A DNA stretch of 64,000 bases from Companilactobacillus ginsenosidimutans (lineage in GTDB: Bacteria > Bacillota > Bacilli > Lactobacillales > Lactobacillaceae), in the NCBI RefSeq assembly GCF_001050475.1, contig NZ_CP012034.1:1922001-1986000 (forward strand), read 5' to 3'. Of the stretch, positions 27,452 through 36,406 are shown one piece after another. Each line of letters opens with the position of its first letter. The stretch's first letter is position 1. Both the position numbers and the translations under genes were made by a program. The notes beneath the pieces were generated by a model. That model was given only the letters and a program-made list of their open reading frames with translations. It was not told where the DNA came from and did not search any database.

Positions 27452-28606
27452 ATGTACGATTTTGAAGAAACTATTGATCGTCGTAAGACTGATTCTGTTA
27501 AGTGGGATATTAAGAAAAATGAGTTACCAATGTGGGTAGCTGACATGGATTTCCAAGTTGCCCCTGAAATAGTTTCAGCCATCAAAAATAAAGCCGACCA
27601 AGCGGTGTTTGGTTATGAGTGGCCACGTGAAGACTACTTTAATGCCGTTGCTGGTTGGTATGAAACAGAGCATCATGCACGTCCAAATACTGATTGGATG
27701 TTGTTTGTGACCGGAGTTGTGCCCGCAATTTCATCAATGGTCAGACGACTTTCGAATGTCGGTGACAACGTCCTCGTTCAAGCACCCGTATACAATATTT
27801 TTTATAATTCAATCGTAAATAACGGTCGTCATGTTTTATCCAATGACCTAGTTTTCGATGGAGAAGGTTATTCAATCGATTTTGACGACTTAGAAAAGAA
27901 GATGTCAGAGCCGACCACAACCCTGATGATTCTGTGTAATCCACACAATCCAGTTGGAAAAATTTGGTCACGTGATGACCTGATTAGACTCGCTGAATTA
28001 GCCAACGAGCATGGTGTAAAAATCATTAGTGACGAAATCCATGGTGATATCACATTCACTGAAGATGGATATGTACCAATGTTCTCTTTGCCAGAAAATT
28101 TGATCCAGAATGTAGCAGTATGTGTGTCAACAAGTAAGACATTCAACGTTGCAGCCATTCATGCGGCAACTATTATTGTTCCCAATGAACATTTGCGCGA
28201 CACTGTAAATCGTGGAATCAATACTGACGAAATTTCCGAGCCAAATTCATTTGCAATTCCAGCTACAATTGCTGCCTATACCAAAGGACACAAATGGTTA
28301 GGTGAATTGAAGGAGAAACTGACAAGTAATCGTGAATTAGTTGCGGATTATTTGAAGGAAAACATCCCAGAAATTAAGTTGATCCATTCAGATGCAACTT
28401 ACTTATTATGGTTGGATGTACAAGAAATTTCTGACGACTCTGCTAAATTACAAGAGTTTATTAGAAATGATACTGGACTATATTTGTCTGCCGGTAATGT
28501 TTATGGCGGAGATGGGAATGATTTCTTGAGAATGAATATTGCCTGTCCAACATCATCAGTAAAGGATGGATTGGATCGATTAGCCAAATCTATTAAAGAC
28601 TTTTAA
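27452..28606 (+). CDS. PLP-dependent C-S lyase (PatB/MalY family)
   Basis: A 384-residue fold-type I aminotransferase-like enzyme. RRKTDSVKWD and LPMWVADMDFQ at the N-terminus are the MalY/PatB hallmark, LILCNPHNPVGKIW binds PLP, and SSKTFN-type STSKTFNVA holds the Schiff-base lysine. Family members cleave cystathionine or cysteine to pyruvate, ammonia and a thiol. ATG at 27452 follows GGGAGGTTTCACG; the open frame upstream to 27353 has no start signal. It may feed methionine synthesis next to metA-metY. It has its own terminator. Confidence 0.9.
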   Translation: MYDFEETIDRRKTDSVKWDIKKNELPMWVADMDFQVAPEIVSAIKNKADQAVFGYEWPREDYFNAVAGWYETEHHARPNTDWMLFVTGVVPAISSMVRRLSNVGDNVLVQAPVYNIFYNSIVNNGRHVLSNDLVFDGEGYSIDFDDLEKKMSEPTTTLMILCNPHNPVGKIWSRDDLIRLAELANEHGVKIISDEIHGDITFTEDGYVPMFSLPENLIQNVAVCVSTSKTFNVAAIHAATIIVPNEHLRDTVNRGINTDEISEPNSFAIPATIAAYTKGHKWLGELKEKLTSNRELVADYLKENIPEIKLIHSDATYLLWLDVQEISDDSAKLQEFIRNDTGLYLSAGNVYGGDGNDFLRMNIACPTSSVKDGLDRLAKSIKDF

Positions 28607-28618
28607 GTACAACTAAAA

Positions 28619-28668
28619 AAATAACCACAGGTACGAAATTACATTTCTGTACCATGGTTATTTTTAGT
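28619..28668. terminator. Bidirectional terminator
   Basis: AATAACCA and TGGTTATT with an inner GGTAC/GTACC; T-run on both strands. Between the C-S lyase gene and doc. Confidence 0.75.
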
Positions 28669-29062
28669 TTACTTTCATAATATGATCTTCAATGAATAAG
28701 TAAACTTCGTTATAGTCTAAGCTTGGATCGTCAGTTTTAGCGACATTGATGGTCAAGTTGATTTGTTGCTGTTGACTTGCGGTAAATTTATATCCATTTA
28801 TTTGTAGAAAACGATGTAGCGACAAAAGAGCAGTACGTTTGTTTCCATCGTCAAAGCAGTGCAAATTGATAATTTTGATAAATAAAATACCTGCTTTTTT
28901 TGCAATGCTGTCATACATTTCATGGCCAAATAAATCCTGGCGTGGTTGCATTGCAACGGTATTTAACTTATCAGAGTATTTTATACGAAAATTATCTTGC
29001 GTAATTTCAAGATTGATTTTGGATATTTCAATAGGAGTTAAATACTTAATTTTCTTGGTCAT
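28664..29062 (-). CDS. Doc-type toxin (Fic family)
   Basis: A 132-residue protein with the Fic/Doc motif HCFDDGNKRTAL (H-x-F-x-D-G-N-K-R), the active-site signature of Doc, which phosphorylates elongation factor Tu. The N-terminus YLTPIEISKINLEI and the loop before the motif also fit. I chose ATG at 29062, which has GGAG 5 bases upstream. It overlaps the antitoxin gene by 17 bp. The toxin sits downstream of an AbrB-type antitoxin rather than the usual Phd. Confidence 0.88.
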   Translation of the reverse strand: MTKKIKYLTPIEISKINLEITQDNFRIKYSDKLNTVAMQPRQDLFGHEMYDSIAKKAGILFIKIINLHCFDDGNKRTALLSLHRFLQINGYKFTASQQQQINLTINVAKTDDPSLDYNEVYLFIEDHIMKVN

Positions 29063-29291
29063 ATTTCTCCAATGCATCTAATGCCACTTTGTTCTCATCC
29101 ATTAGTTTTCTAATATCTAGTAAAAACTGTTCATCTTCTGTTCGAGATGGTTCTTTCTTTTCGATATGTATTTGCTCGTTTTTTTCATCTAGGCTAACTA
29201 TGTCTCCTGCTTGTAAACTAAGCTGATTCAGAAATGGTTTTGGAATTGTGACAGCAATAGAATCTCCAACTTTGATTAATTTTCGTTCCAC
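29046..29291 (-). CDS. AbrB/MazE-type antitoxin
   Basis: An 81-residue protein with a SpoVT/AbrB swapped-hairpin domain (KVGDSIAVTIPKPFLNQLSL) and an acidic C-terminal tail that should bind the toxin. GTG at 29291 follows AAGGAGGCACACC, so the longer in-frame ATG at 29345 is not used. It represses its own operon, most likely through the long palindrome at 29316-29341. Confidence 0.85.
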   Translation of the reverse strand: MERKLIKVGDSIAVTIPKPFLNQLSLQAGDIVSLDEKNEQIHIEKKEPSRTEDEQFLLDIRKLMDENKVALDALEKYDQEN

Positions 29292-29315
29292 GGTGTGCCT
29301 CCTTCGGATCAGATT

Positions 29316-29341
29316 CATTAGTATATTATAATATACTAATG
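29316..29341. promoter_or_regulatory. 26-bp perfect palindrome, operator of the AbrB/Doc operon
   Basis: Positions 29316-29341 read the same on both strands (CATTAGTATATTA, then its complement). It lies 25 bp before the antitoxin GTG and overlaps a likely -10 box. Confidence 0.75.
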
Positions 29342-29417
29342 CCATTTAATATATAAAAATGCTCAAATCCTCTTAATTACTACTTGTAATTAAATTAGAA
29401 TATTTTAACAAACACCC

Positions 29418-29737
29418 TTGACATTTTCTAAAATCGAAGTAGACTATTCAATAACTTAATTAAATAAATTTTAATTTAGACGTTGAAGAGAAGAGTAGAT
29501 TGTTGAGTAGCTGATAAAGTGACCACTGATGGTGAGAAGGTGGCAGTGAAAATCATTCGAACATGAGCTCTGAGTCTTAAATTCGGTGAAAGCTGAAATT
29601 ACGCAAGGATGCGATATCATCCCGGATTTTCTAGATAGCTAGAGAATCGTTGAGGTAGACGTAAGTCTATGAATTGGGGTGGTACCACGACCACATCGTC
29701 CCCATGTTGGCTAATGCTGACATGGGGACTTTTTTTG
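29418..29737 (+). promoter_or_regulatory. T-box riboswitch, Met specificity, with promoter and terminator
   Basis: Promoter TTGACA (29418-29423), 16-base spacer, TAGACT (29440-29445). The leader has stem I with the specifier loop GAACATGAG, giving ATG (29563-29565) as specifier codon, and the T-box GGGGTGGTACCACG (about 29676-29689). The terminator pairs GTCCCCATGT with ACATGGGGAC (29698-29707, 29720-29729) followed by seven T. Uncharged tRNA-Met should prevent termination and turn on metA-metY. Confidence 0.95.
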
Positions 29738-29764
29738 TCCCAAAAATTTGAAAGGAGCAGCAAC

Positions 29765-30619
29765 ATGACGGTATTTAAATTAAATGGATTATCTAGTAAC
29801 AATATATTGAATTATCAAACCAATCCTGAATTATCTATTTTGGTGCTGAACTTGATGCCAAATAAGACTCAGACGGAAGACCAGATCAGTCAGCTGTTTT
29901 CTGAAGTTAAAACGCCAGTTGCTGTGACTTTCATGTATCCCAAGTCGCATCAATGGAAACATGGTAGTCAAGAACAACTTGCGTATCACTACGTCACACT
30001 TGATTCTATTAGAAATCAGTATTTTGACGGCTTCATAGTTACTGGGGCTCCACTAGAAAAGCTTGCTTTTGAAGATGTAGATTTTTGGAATGAATTTTTG
30101 GAAATTCGTGAGTGGACGCGAACACATACTCGATGTCAATTATTTACTTGCTGGGGAGCTCAAGCGGCGCTATACACCGACTTCAATCTACCAAAAGTGA
30201 ATGTTGAGAAAAAGATTTTTGGGGTTTTTGAGAATGAATTGAAATCTGAATTGCCGGACGGTTTTCGGATGCCGCAGTCTCGTTTTAGCAAGGTTGATCC
30301 AAGAATTGCTGGCGAGACGAAAGGCTTGGAGATTCTTGGAGACAACGAACAAACTGGTCCATTTTATCTGCGGGCTAAGTTGCAAAACAGCATTTATGTG
30401 ATGGGTCATCCGGAATATCAAGCCGAGACTTTGGTCAACGAATATTTCCGAGATGAGAAGAAGGGTCAACCGGTTCAGAAACCGGAAAATATCTCGTTGG
30501 ACGACCCTACTGTTGCTTACAATGCTTGGCATGACAGCAGTTTGTATCTATATCAAAACTGGTTAAATAATATTTTAAAGGAGAAGAATAATAATGAGCG
30601 AAAACAATTACAAATTTGA
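29765..30619 (+). CDS. metA: Homoserine O-acyltransferase (MetA)
   Basis: First methionine-pathway step: acylates homoserine. The 284-residue protein has [13 protein letters not shown] at the N-terminus, the catalytic cysteine C129 in [10 protein letters not shown] and the histidine in GHPEY. The position that sets acyl specificity holds Glu98 in TGAPLEKL; Glu there marks acetyl-CoA use in characterised homologues, Gly marks succinyl-CoA. That agrees with the following O-acetylhomoserine enzyme. ATG at 29765 follows AAAGGAGCAGCAAC. It overlaps metY by 26 bp and is controlled by the upstream Met T-box. Confidence 0.92.
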   Translation: MTVFKLNGLSSNNILNYQTNPELSILVLNLMPNKTQTEDQISQLFSEVKTPVAVTFMYPKSHQWKHGSQEQLAYHYVTLDSIRNQYFDGFIVTGAPLEKLAFEDVDFWNEFLEIREWTRTHTRCQLFTCWGAQAALYTDFNLPKVNVEKKIFGVFENELKSELPDGFRMPQSRFSKVDPRIAGETKGLEILGDNEQTGPFYLRAKLQNSIYVMGHPEYQAETLVNEYFRDEKKGQPVQKPENISLDDPTVAYNAWHDSSLYLYQNWLNNILKEKNNNERKQLQI

Positions 30620-31871
30620 AACTAATCAAATACATGCAGGTCAAACTATTGACGAAACTGGAGCAAGTGCAGTTCCCATCTATCAAACTTCATCTTATAT
30701 TTTTAAGACTCCACAAGAAGCTGCCGATAGATTTGCTTTGAAGGATCCCGGTAATATTTATACCCGATTAACAAATCCAACTACCGCTGTTTTGGAACAA
30801 AGGGTTGCTGAACTTGAAAATGGAACTGGTGGTGTAGCACTTGCTACAGGTGCTGCAGCTATCCACGCTGCCATTGAGAACATTGCTGGCGAAGGGGACA
30901 ACATCGTTTCCGCTAGCACGCTTTATGGTGGTACTTATAACTTGTTCAATGTCACATTTCCAAAATTGGGTATCAAGACTACTTTTGTTAACTCTGATGA
31001 CCCTGAGAATTTTGAAAAGGCCATCGATGACAAGACTAAAGCTATCTACTTGGAAAGTATCGGAAACCCAGATATCAACTTAGCCGACCTTCCTGCTATT
31101 GCTAAGATTGCCCATAACCACGGGATTCTAGTTATCGTTGATAATACTTTTGCCACACCTTACTTATACAGACCATTGGATTTGGGGGCAGACGTTGTGG
31201 TTGAATCAGCGACGAAATTCATTGGTGGCCACGGTACGACGATGGGTGGCACGATTGTTGAAAACGGTAAGTTCGACTACAAGGCTTCGGGCAGATATCC
31301 TGAATTTACGACTCCTGATCCTCAATATAACGGTTTGGTTTTCGCTGATATAGCTGGTGGTGCCTTCACGACTAAGGTGCGTGCGGAAGTTCTCCGTGAC
31401 ACTGGTGGTGCTATTGGACCATTCAACTCATTCCTCTTGTTACAAGGGTTGGAGACGCTTTCTCTACGTGTTGAACGCCATGTTTCGAACACCCGTAAGA
31501 TTATCGAATTCTTGAATAATCATCCTAAGGTTGCATGGATCAAGTATCCTGAACTGGCAGACAGCAAGTACAGTGACTTGGCAAAACGTGATTTTCCTAA
31601 TGGTGTCGGCTCGATTTTCACTATCGGATTAACTGGTGGCGAAGCTGCTGGGAAAGCTTTGATTACGAAATTGAATATTTTCTCATTGTTGGCAAATGTC
31701 GGGGATGCGAAATCATTGATTATCCATCCTGCTTCAACAACTCACGCTCAATTGAATGAAGAAGAGTTGCGTGCAACTGGTATCACACCTGACTTAATTC
31801 GTATTTCTATTGGTATTGAAAATGTTGATGATTTGATTGCTGATTTGTCACAGGCTTTGGATCAGGTTTAA
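30594..31871 (+). CDS. metY: O-acetylhomoserine sulfhydrylase (MetY)
   Basis: A 425-residue PLP enzyme of the Cys/Met metabolism family that makes homocysteine from O-acetylhomoserine and sulfide. N-terminal [27 protein letters not shown] and the lysine in [16 protein letters not shown] are the family landmarks. The ATG has AAAGGAGAAG upstream. It is the second gene of the metA-metY operon; the T-box controls both. Terminator at 31893-31918. Confidence 0.95.
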   Translation: MSENNYKFETNQIHAGQTIDETGASAVPIYQTSSYIFKTPQEAADRFALKDPGNIYTRLTNPTTAVLEQRVAELENGTGGVALATGAAAIHAAIENIAGEGDNIVSASTLYGGTYNLFNVTFPKLGIKTTFVNSDDPENFEKAIDDKTKAIYLESIGNPDINLADLPAIAKIAHNHGILVIVDNTFATPYLYRPLDLGADVVVESATKFIGGHGTTMGGTIVENGKFDYKASGRYPEFTTPDPQYNGLVFADIAGGAFTTKVRAEVLRDTGGAIGPFNSFLLLQGLETLSLRVERHVSNTRKIIEFLNNHPKVAWIKYPELADSKYSDLAKRDFPNGVGSIFTIGLTGGEAAGKALITKLNIFSLLANVGDAKSLIIHPASTTHAQLNEEELRATGITPDLIRISIGIENVDDLIADLSQALDQV

Positions 31872-31892
31872 AAAAATTATACAAAAAAAATA

Positions 31893-31918
31893 AGCGAGCT
31901 TGGATGCTCGCTTTTTTT
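31893..31918 (+). terminator. Terminator of metA-metY
   Basis: AGCGAGC and GCTCGCT (31893-31899, 31906-31912) with loop TTGGAT, then seven T. Confidence 0.9.
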
Positions 31919-31998
31919 GTGTCAGGAATTTGTCGGAGTCGTATGTAAATTATGCCAGACTCTGGTGGATACAAAAAAATCTAGTCCGTAAAGACTAG
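31911..31998 (+). pseudogene. 3' fragment of the small ORF found intact at 32369-32485
   Basis: The plus-strand frame reads FFCVRNLSESYVNYARLWWI, then QKN and a further six residues to TAG at 31996-31998. Compared with the 32369-32485 ORF the changes are conservative (LSESYVNYA vs LSEAYLNFA; WIQKN vs WIKKN). No start codon; the 5' half is replaced by the metY terminator. A decayed copy. Confidence 0.45.
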
Positions 31999-32060
31999 AT
32001 TTTTCTCTCCAAATCATTCTAAAAGCTTACGCTTGAAGTCACTGGTCACACCCAGTGGTT
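31917..32060. repeat. Diverged direct repeat, copy 1
   Basis: A 144-bp module repeated at 32419-32560. It contains the small-ORF tail, a bidirectional terminator (CTAGTC..GACTAG, 31981-31999), and the near-identical block TCATTCTAAAAGCTTACGCT (32014-32033) with a downstream hairpin CACTGG..CCAGTG. The non-coding half is better conserved than the peptide half. Confidence 0.6.
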
Positions 32061-32368
32061 TCAAGGACAACCATAGTCTTGTTACTTGTAAGATATAATC
32101 AATCTTATTTAAATGCGTCATATAAACTCACTTGAATCTGAACATGTAATTAGTCAAGGGTTTCTAGAGCAATCTCTATAGAATACTAATTAGTCCTTTA
32201 AAATAAAAACATCATATGTGCGTTCTTTTCGTAATAGCTAATACGTTTGATAAGCTTAGAGTTATAATTTTAATTAGGCTTTTGTAAAGGCGACACGCGA
32301 GAAAGTTTAGTAAGAACAAGAATGATATCTCCCTCTCAATCTATTAAAAGAAAACGGGGGAAAGGATC

Positions 32369-32485
32369 ATGATTAAATTTTACTATGAGGAGGATGGATA
32401 GACGCTAGATTTTGTCTTTTGTATCTGGATCCTGTCTGAGGCGTACCTTAATTTTGCCAAAGCTCGCTGGATAAAAAAAAACTAG
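32369..32485 (+). pseudogene. Small ORF interrupted by TAG
   Basis: ATG at 32369 has a strong ribosome site (CGGGGGAAAGGATC). The frame reads MIKFYYEEDG, meets TAG at 32399-32401, then stays open for 27 more residues (TLDFVFCIWILSEAYLNFAK, then ARWIKKN) to TAG at 32483-32485, inside a terminator. The tail is conserved in the fragment at 31911-31998. The product would be about 38 residues, hydrophobic in the middle, basic at the end, like a small membrane peptide or type I toxin. Either a single nonsense mutation or a ten-residue leader peptide. Function unknown. Confidence 0.45.
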
Positions 32486-32560
32486 TTCATAAGGACTAGT
32501 CTTTTCCATCTTTGTCATTCTAAAAGCTTACGCTCGAAGTCACTGGACTCAACCCAGTGG
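32419..32560. repeat. Diverged direct repeat, copy 2
   Basis: Second copy of the module at 31917-32060. The terminator is ACTAGT..ACTAGT with A and T runs on both sides (about 32473-32505). The remaining bases of 32061-32368 and 32561-32695 hold no gene that I can support. Confidence 0.6.
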
Positions 32561-32695
32561 CTTATTCTTTTTTATCATAGCTTAAATAATATTCATATTC
32601 AACGAGTATTGCCTCAAACAGTCAGATAAGCTCAATTGATAGTATAACTATTTGTAATGAAGTGTTCTTATCAAATTTACAATCTTTCATACCAA

Positions 32696-32726
32696 TAAAA
32701 AACTAGTCCCGAGGGACTAGTTTTTT
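32696..32726 (-). terminator. Terminator of the LPXTG gene (bidirectional shape)
   Basis: AAAAAACTAGTCC, loop CGA, GGACTAGTTTTTT. It ends the minus-strand adhesin transcript. Confidence 0.85.
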
Positions 32727-32754
32727 ACTACAAATATCTTGAGTGAATCATGAT

Positions 32755-35100
32755 TCAATGTTGTAATTTGCGGTAACTAATTACAGACATCATAAGTACA
32801 AATGATAAAATCAATCCGACTATTTCTAGGACTGTATCCTTATCGTTTCCGGTTTGTGGCAACTTGCCGTAACCGGATGTATCTTTATCGATTGTTCCAC
32901 TTGGTGTCTTACCAGGTGTTGTTACTGATGGTTTTTCAGGTTCTGGAACTGGTTGAGGTTCTGGCTCTGGTTCAGATGGTTCTACCACATTATCATCATC
33001 TTCGTCAGGTTCCTCTGGTTGAACAGGTGGTTCTGGTGGAACTACTTCAGATTCTTCATCTGGAACAGTTACACTTGTTGCTTTACCAGCGGTAATAGTA
33101 AATGCGATTGGGTCTTTAAGATCATCGTAACCTTCTGGAGCAGTTGTTTCGACTAATGTATAGCTTCCGTCTGGAAGTGCATCGACAACAATTTGTCCTT
33201 TTTCATCGGTTGTTAGACCGGTCTTTACTACTTTGCCAGTTGAATCGAGAATATTGAATGTTGCGCCTGCTAATGGTTTTTTAGTTTCGGAATCTACTTT
33301 TAGAACAGTTAATGAGCCGTCCGTTGGAAGCTTGACATCTTTAACATAAACCGAAGCAGTTTTTCCAGCTATAACTTCAAACGCAATAGGTGTTGAATTC
33401 AATTCGTAGCCTTCTGGAGCAGTGATTTCAACCAAGCTGTATTGGCCTGGTGCTAAATCGCTCATATCTAGAATACCTTGGGCATCTGTCTTGAGTGGTG
33501 AAGCAACGACATTCCCTTCAGCGTCGAGTAGTTTAAACTCTGCTCCAACTAAAGCTTGGTTGTCAGCTGAATCAACTTTGTAAACAATTTCTTCGCCAGT
33601 TCCAGGTTCTTCTGGGAATGGCTTGTCGAATCCAGTAAGAAGGACAGGATCGTTTTCACCTTCAACGATAGTAAATGGCCATTCGTAGTTGGCACTAGGT
33701 TCGTACCCATCCGGTACTTGAGTTTCGACAATTACGTAGTCGCCGGGGGCCAAATCGTCAGCTTCAATAATACCTTTTTCATTTGTGGTCAATCCTTCTT
33801 GAATAACCTTACCAGCGCTGTTTCTAATTTCAAAAACGGCACCAGAAATTGGACTATTTGTTACTGAATTGAGTTTCGTGAAGATAATTGAACCTTTGGC
33901 ACCTTCACCAGTACCAGCGCCACCCCATTCAATAGTGTGTTCTGCTTCTGATGAAATTTGATCAGCTGTAATAGTAGTTTTGTCGTGCCATTTGTTAATT
34001 TGATCGGTGCTAACATTTTGAACGGTTGTATCATAATAAAGGTCAACGTAACTTGAAACATTGCTGAACTTGATAATAAGTTGATTGCCAACTAGTTCAA
34101 CACTGTCAGGTACAATTTCACCCTGAGAAATAAATTTACCATTCAGCATATAACCATAATTTGCACGAACAGAGTTTCTAACAAATGTTTGACCAGGTTC
34201 AATTGTGTCAGTCAAAACAACGTGTGTTAAATCTTGGCTGGCTGAGTTGAAGGCAACGTTCCAAGTTAAACTTGTAGGGATACCTTCACTTGCTTGTGTA
34301 TCAGTGGAAGCAGCTGTTGTTGTATTAATCCAACCGTATTTGTTAAGGATGAAATCTTTGTTTTCATCAGAGTCGGAAGTACCTTTGGCAGTGAAACTAA
34401 TGGTGCCGACACGACCAGTTGTAGTGTTTTCTAGTGCATCATTAAATGTTAATGTACCAGTCTTTTGACCAGGTAAAATTGTAAAAGATCCAATTACATT
34501 ACCTTTCGGATCTTTTACGTCAAAAGTTGTTTTTTGTGTAACATTAATATTGTCGGGAATAGTGAAGGTTGCAGTATCTCCGGCGTTAATCTCAACATAA
34601 TCTGGAATCGACCAGTTGTATCCGACATTATAATCGGACCAAACGTAGGTTGTGTCGCCAGGGCTAATAGCTCCAGAATTAATGGAGGCATCAGCTGCGG
34701 TATTACCCTTCATAGGAATTTCTTTAACAGGAACAGGAGTATCAGTAGCACTCGCTGTTTGAGTTGATGTACTAGTTACCGGTGCGGCAACAGTACTTGT
34801 TGTGGAAGCCACTTGATCACTTGTAGTCGGGGCTACAGTAATATCCTTTGTTTGAGTATCAGTAGGTGAAGTACTTGTTGTCGAAACCGTAGAATTACTA
34901 GTTGTAGCAGTCGGACTCGTTACTGGTGGTGATGTAGTCGTTGTAGGACTAGTTACTGTCGGCGAAATACTACTTGTAGGAGTAGTATCCGTTGTCGTAG
35001 CAGCATAAGCACTACCAGAAGAGCCGAATAAGTTGAAAATACCAATAAACACCAGAATCGATGTTAAAAATAGTATTGAAAAAGTAATTCTTCTTTTCAT
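32755..35100 (-). CDS. LPXTG-anchored adhesin with CnaB/SpaA repeats
   Basis: A 781-residue sortase substrate. Residues 1-34 are a signal peptide. A Thr/Ser-rich stretch (about 35-125) is followed by an adhesive domain of the Sdr/collagen-adhesin type (about 140-410; SDYNVGYNWSIPDYVEINAG). Then come three CnaB/SpaA-like repeats (KLNSVTNSPISGAVFEI, KVDSADNQALVGAEFKL, KVDSETKKPLAGATFNI), each with a VETTAPEGY-like block carrying the isopeptide Glu. A Pro/Glu-rich wall-spanning region leads to the sorting signal LPQTGND, hydrophobic helix and RKLQH tail. Likely binds host or plant matrix polymers; ligand unknown. Confidence 0.92.
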   Translation of the reverse strand: MKRRITFSILFLTSILVFIGIFNLFGSSGSAYAATTTDTTPTSSISPTVTSPTTTTSPPVTSPTATTSNSTVSTTSTSPTDTQTKDITVAPTTSDQVASTTSTVAAPVTSTSTQTASATDTPVPVKEIPMKGNTAADASINSGAISPGDTTYVWSDYNVGYNWSIPDYVEINAGDTATFTIPDNINVTQKTTFDVKDPKGNVIGSFTILPGQKTGTLTFNDALENTTTGRVGTISFTAKGTSDSDENKDFILNKYGWINTTTAASTDTQASEGIPTSLTWNVAFNSASQDLTHVVLTDTIEPGQTFVRNSVRANYGYMLNGKFISQGEIVPDSVELVGNQLIIKFSNVSSYVDLYYDTTVQNVSTDQINKWHDKTTITADQISSEAEHTIEWGGAGTGEGAKGSIIFTKLNSVTNSPISGAVFEIRNSAGKVIQEGLTTNEKGIIEADDLAPGDYVIVETQVPDGYEPSANYEWPFTIVEGENDPVLLTGFDKPFPEEPGTGEEIVYKVDSADNQALVGAEFKLLDAEGNVVASPLKTDAQGILDMSDLAPGQYSLVEITAPEGYELNSTPIAFEVIAGKTASVYVKDVKLPTDGSLTVLKVDSETKKPLAGATFNILDSTGKVVKTGLTTDEKGQIVVDALPDGSYTLVETTAPEGYDDLKDPIAFTITAGKATSVTVPDEESEVVPPEPPVQPEEPDEDDDNVVEPSEPEPEPQPVPEPEKPSVTTPGKTPSGTIDKDTSGYGKLPQTGNDKDTVLEIVGLILSFVLMMSVISYRKLQH

Positions 35101-35270
35101 TTCACAATCACCTCCTCAATGATTGTATGTATAAATTCGTGGCTCATTAAGAATTATAGGTCGAGGGGTAGTTAGATAGATAACATTTTAGTTAATGAAT
35201 TTTTATTATTTCACATGAATTTAATTGATAAAAAATCATTATGAAGATGTTAAAAAAATTGTTAGAAATT

Positions 35271-35307
35271 AAAAGCTATCCCAGTATATATGACAGGGAT
35301 AGCTTTT
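35271..35307. terminator. Orphan bidirectional terminator
   Basis: AAAAGCTATCCC (35271-35282) pairs over 12 bp with GGGATAGCTTTT (35296-35307). It lies between divergent genes, where no transcript should end, so a small RNA or a lost gene is possible. A 17-codon frame with AGGGGAT (35343-35396) follows. The gap 35101-35453 has no other gene. Confidence 0.6.
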
Positions 35308-35453
35308 ATTGATATATTAAAATAGTTATAAATAGGGGATTTATGAATCTTAAAAAAAACACGGGTTACATGAAGGTAGACACGGTTATCACCTAAATGA
35401 TTGGCCTAGTGTTCATCACGCGGTATTCATTTTTGAAAGTAGGGGATTGGATT

Positions 35454-36302
35454 ATGGCAACTGAAAAGAAGAACGGAATTTTTGACGCATCTTTTGAACA
35501 GAGTCGGAATTTGGTTACAGACAAGTTCATTAATGATGAGGTGTTGAAGAATTATCGGAAACCTAACAGATTCAACAAAATGTTAGGGATGCTATTTACA
35601 CCATTGTTTATAGCTTTCTTTACTTGGATCTTAAGCGGAAACAGAGATTCAGTTAAAATATTTGTACCGAATACTCCTTTTGATAAAGTTCAATCATTAG
35701 GAAACATTATTTGTTATTTTCTTCTTGTCTTTGCGGTTATTATCATTATCGGAACCCTGATACTGGGATTCAAAATGAGAATATTTATGATGTTTTTTAA
35801 CATGGTATTTATTCCAGAGTTTATTTTCCTCGCCTTAGGTCTTATTGGATTGACTTTCACTTTATTCTCAGGATTAGAGTGGGGAGCTATTGTGCCAATT
35901 TTGTATATACTTTTTACTGCCATCTTTTTGGCAATCTTTTTATATAATAAACATCAAAATACACGTCAAGTTCTCTATCAAGCAAAAAACTTTCATCGGG
36001 TTGCAAATGATTTAACAAAGCAATTGGCCCAGTATGCTGGTCCGATTTTGTTGATAATAATGGTAATTAAGTGGATTTTCTCATTTATTAATTCCTCTGG
36101 GGACTTTGTTGTACAAGCTCAAAGATTAGCTTATGCAATCGGATTGCCACTTTTTGCCGTTGGAGGTACATATTTTATATTCTCGTATGGTTTTTATAAT
36201 ATGTTTCTTTCTTATTATTATTTGAATAAGTATAGGAAAGAATATGATTTGGAATCGTATTTGGAAGATGATGAGAGTGTTGAATCAGAAACAGAAGAAT
36301 AA
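35454..36302 (+). CDS. Membrane protein, tandem paralogue 1
   Basis: A 282-residue protein with a hydrophilic N-terminus (EKKNGIFDASFEQSRNLVTD) and five to six helices from about residue 48 to 235; a charged acidic C-terminus (YKEYDLESYLEDDE-like). ATG at 35454 follows GTAGGGGATTGGATT. The first 60 residues are almost identical to those of 36407-37264, so they arose by recent duplication or gene conversion. I recognise no family. Location: cytoplasmic membrane, with both termini probably inside. Confidence 0.7.
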   Translation: MATEKKNGIFDASFEQSRNLVTDKFINDEVLKNYRKPNRFNKMLGMLFTPLFIAFFTWILSGNRDSVKIFVPNTPFDKVQSLGNIICYFLLVFAVIIIIGTLILGFKMRIFMMFFNMVFIPEFIFLALGLIGLTFTLFSGLEWGAIVPILYILFTAIFLAIFLYNKHQNTRQVLYQAKNFHRVANDLTKQLAQYAGPILLIIMVIKWIFSFINSSGDFVVQAQRLAYAIGLPLFAVGGTYFIFSYGFYNMFLSYYYLNKYRKEYDLESYLEDDESVESETEE

Positions 36303-36406
36303 ATATTGTTGTGACGATAATGATAACTCTCAGTGGCTGATTTCAGTTTGGATGAGATTGTTTAAGATATTAAAAGATAGTGCTTAGGAAAATTGGGGAT
36401 TGAATT

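Noticed and set aside
31917..32560. CRISPR array
   Set aside because: Only two diverged copies of 143 bp, 500 bp apart, with no short repeat-spacer pattern; no cas genes in the window.
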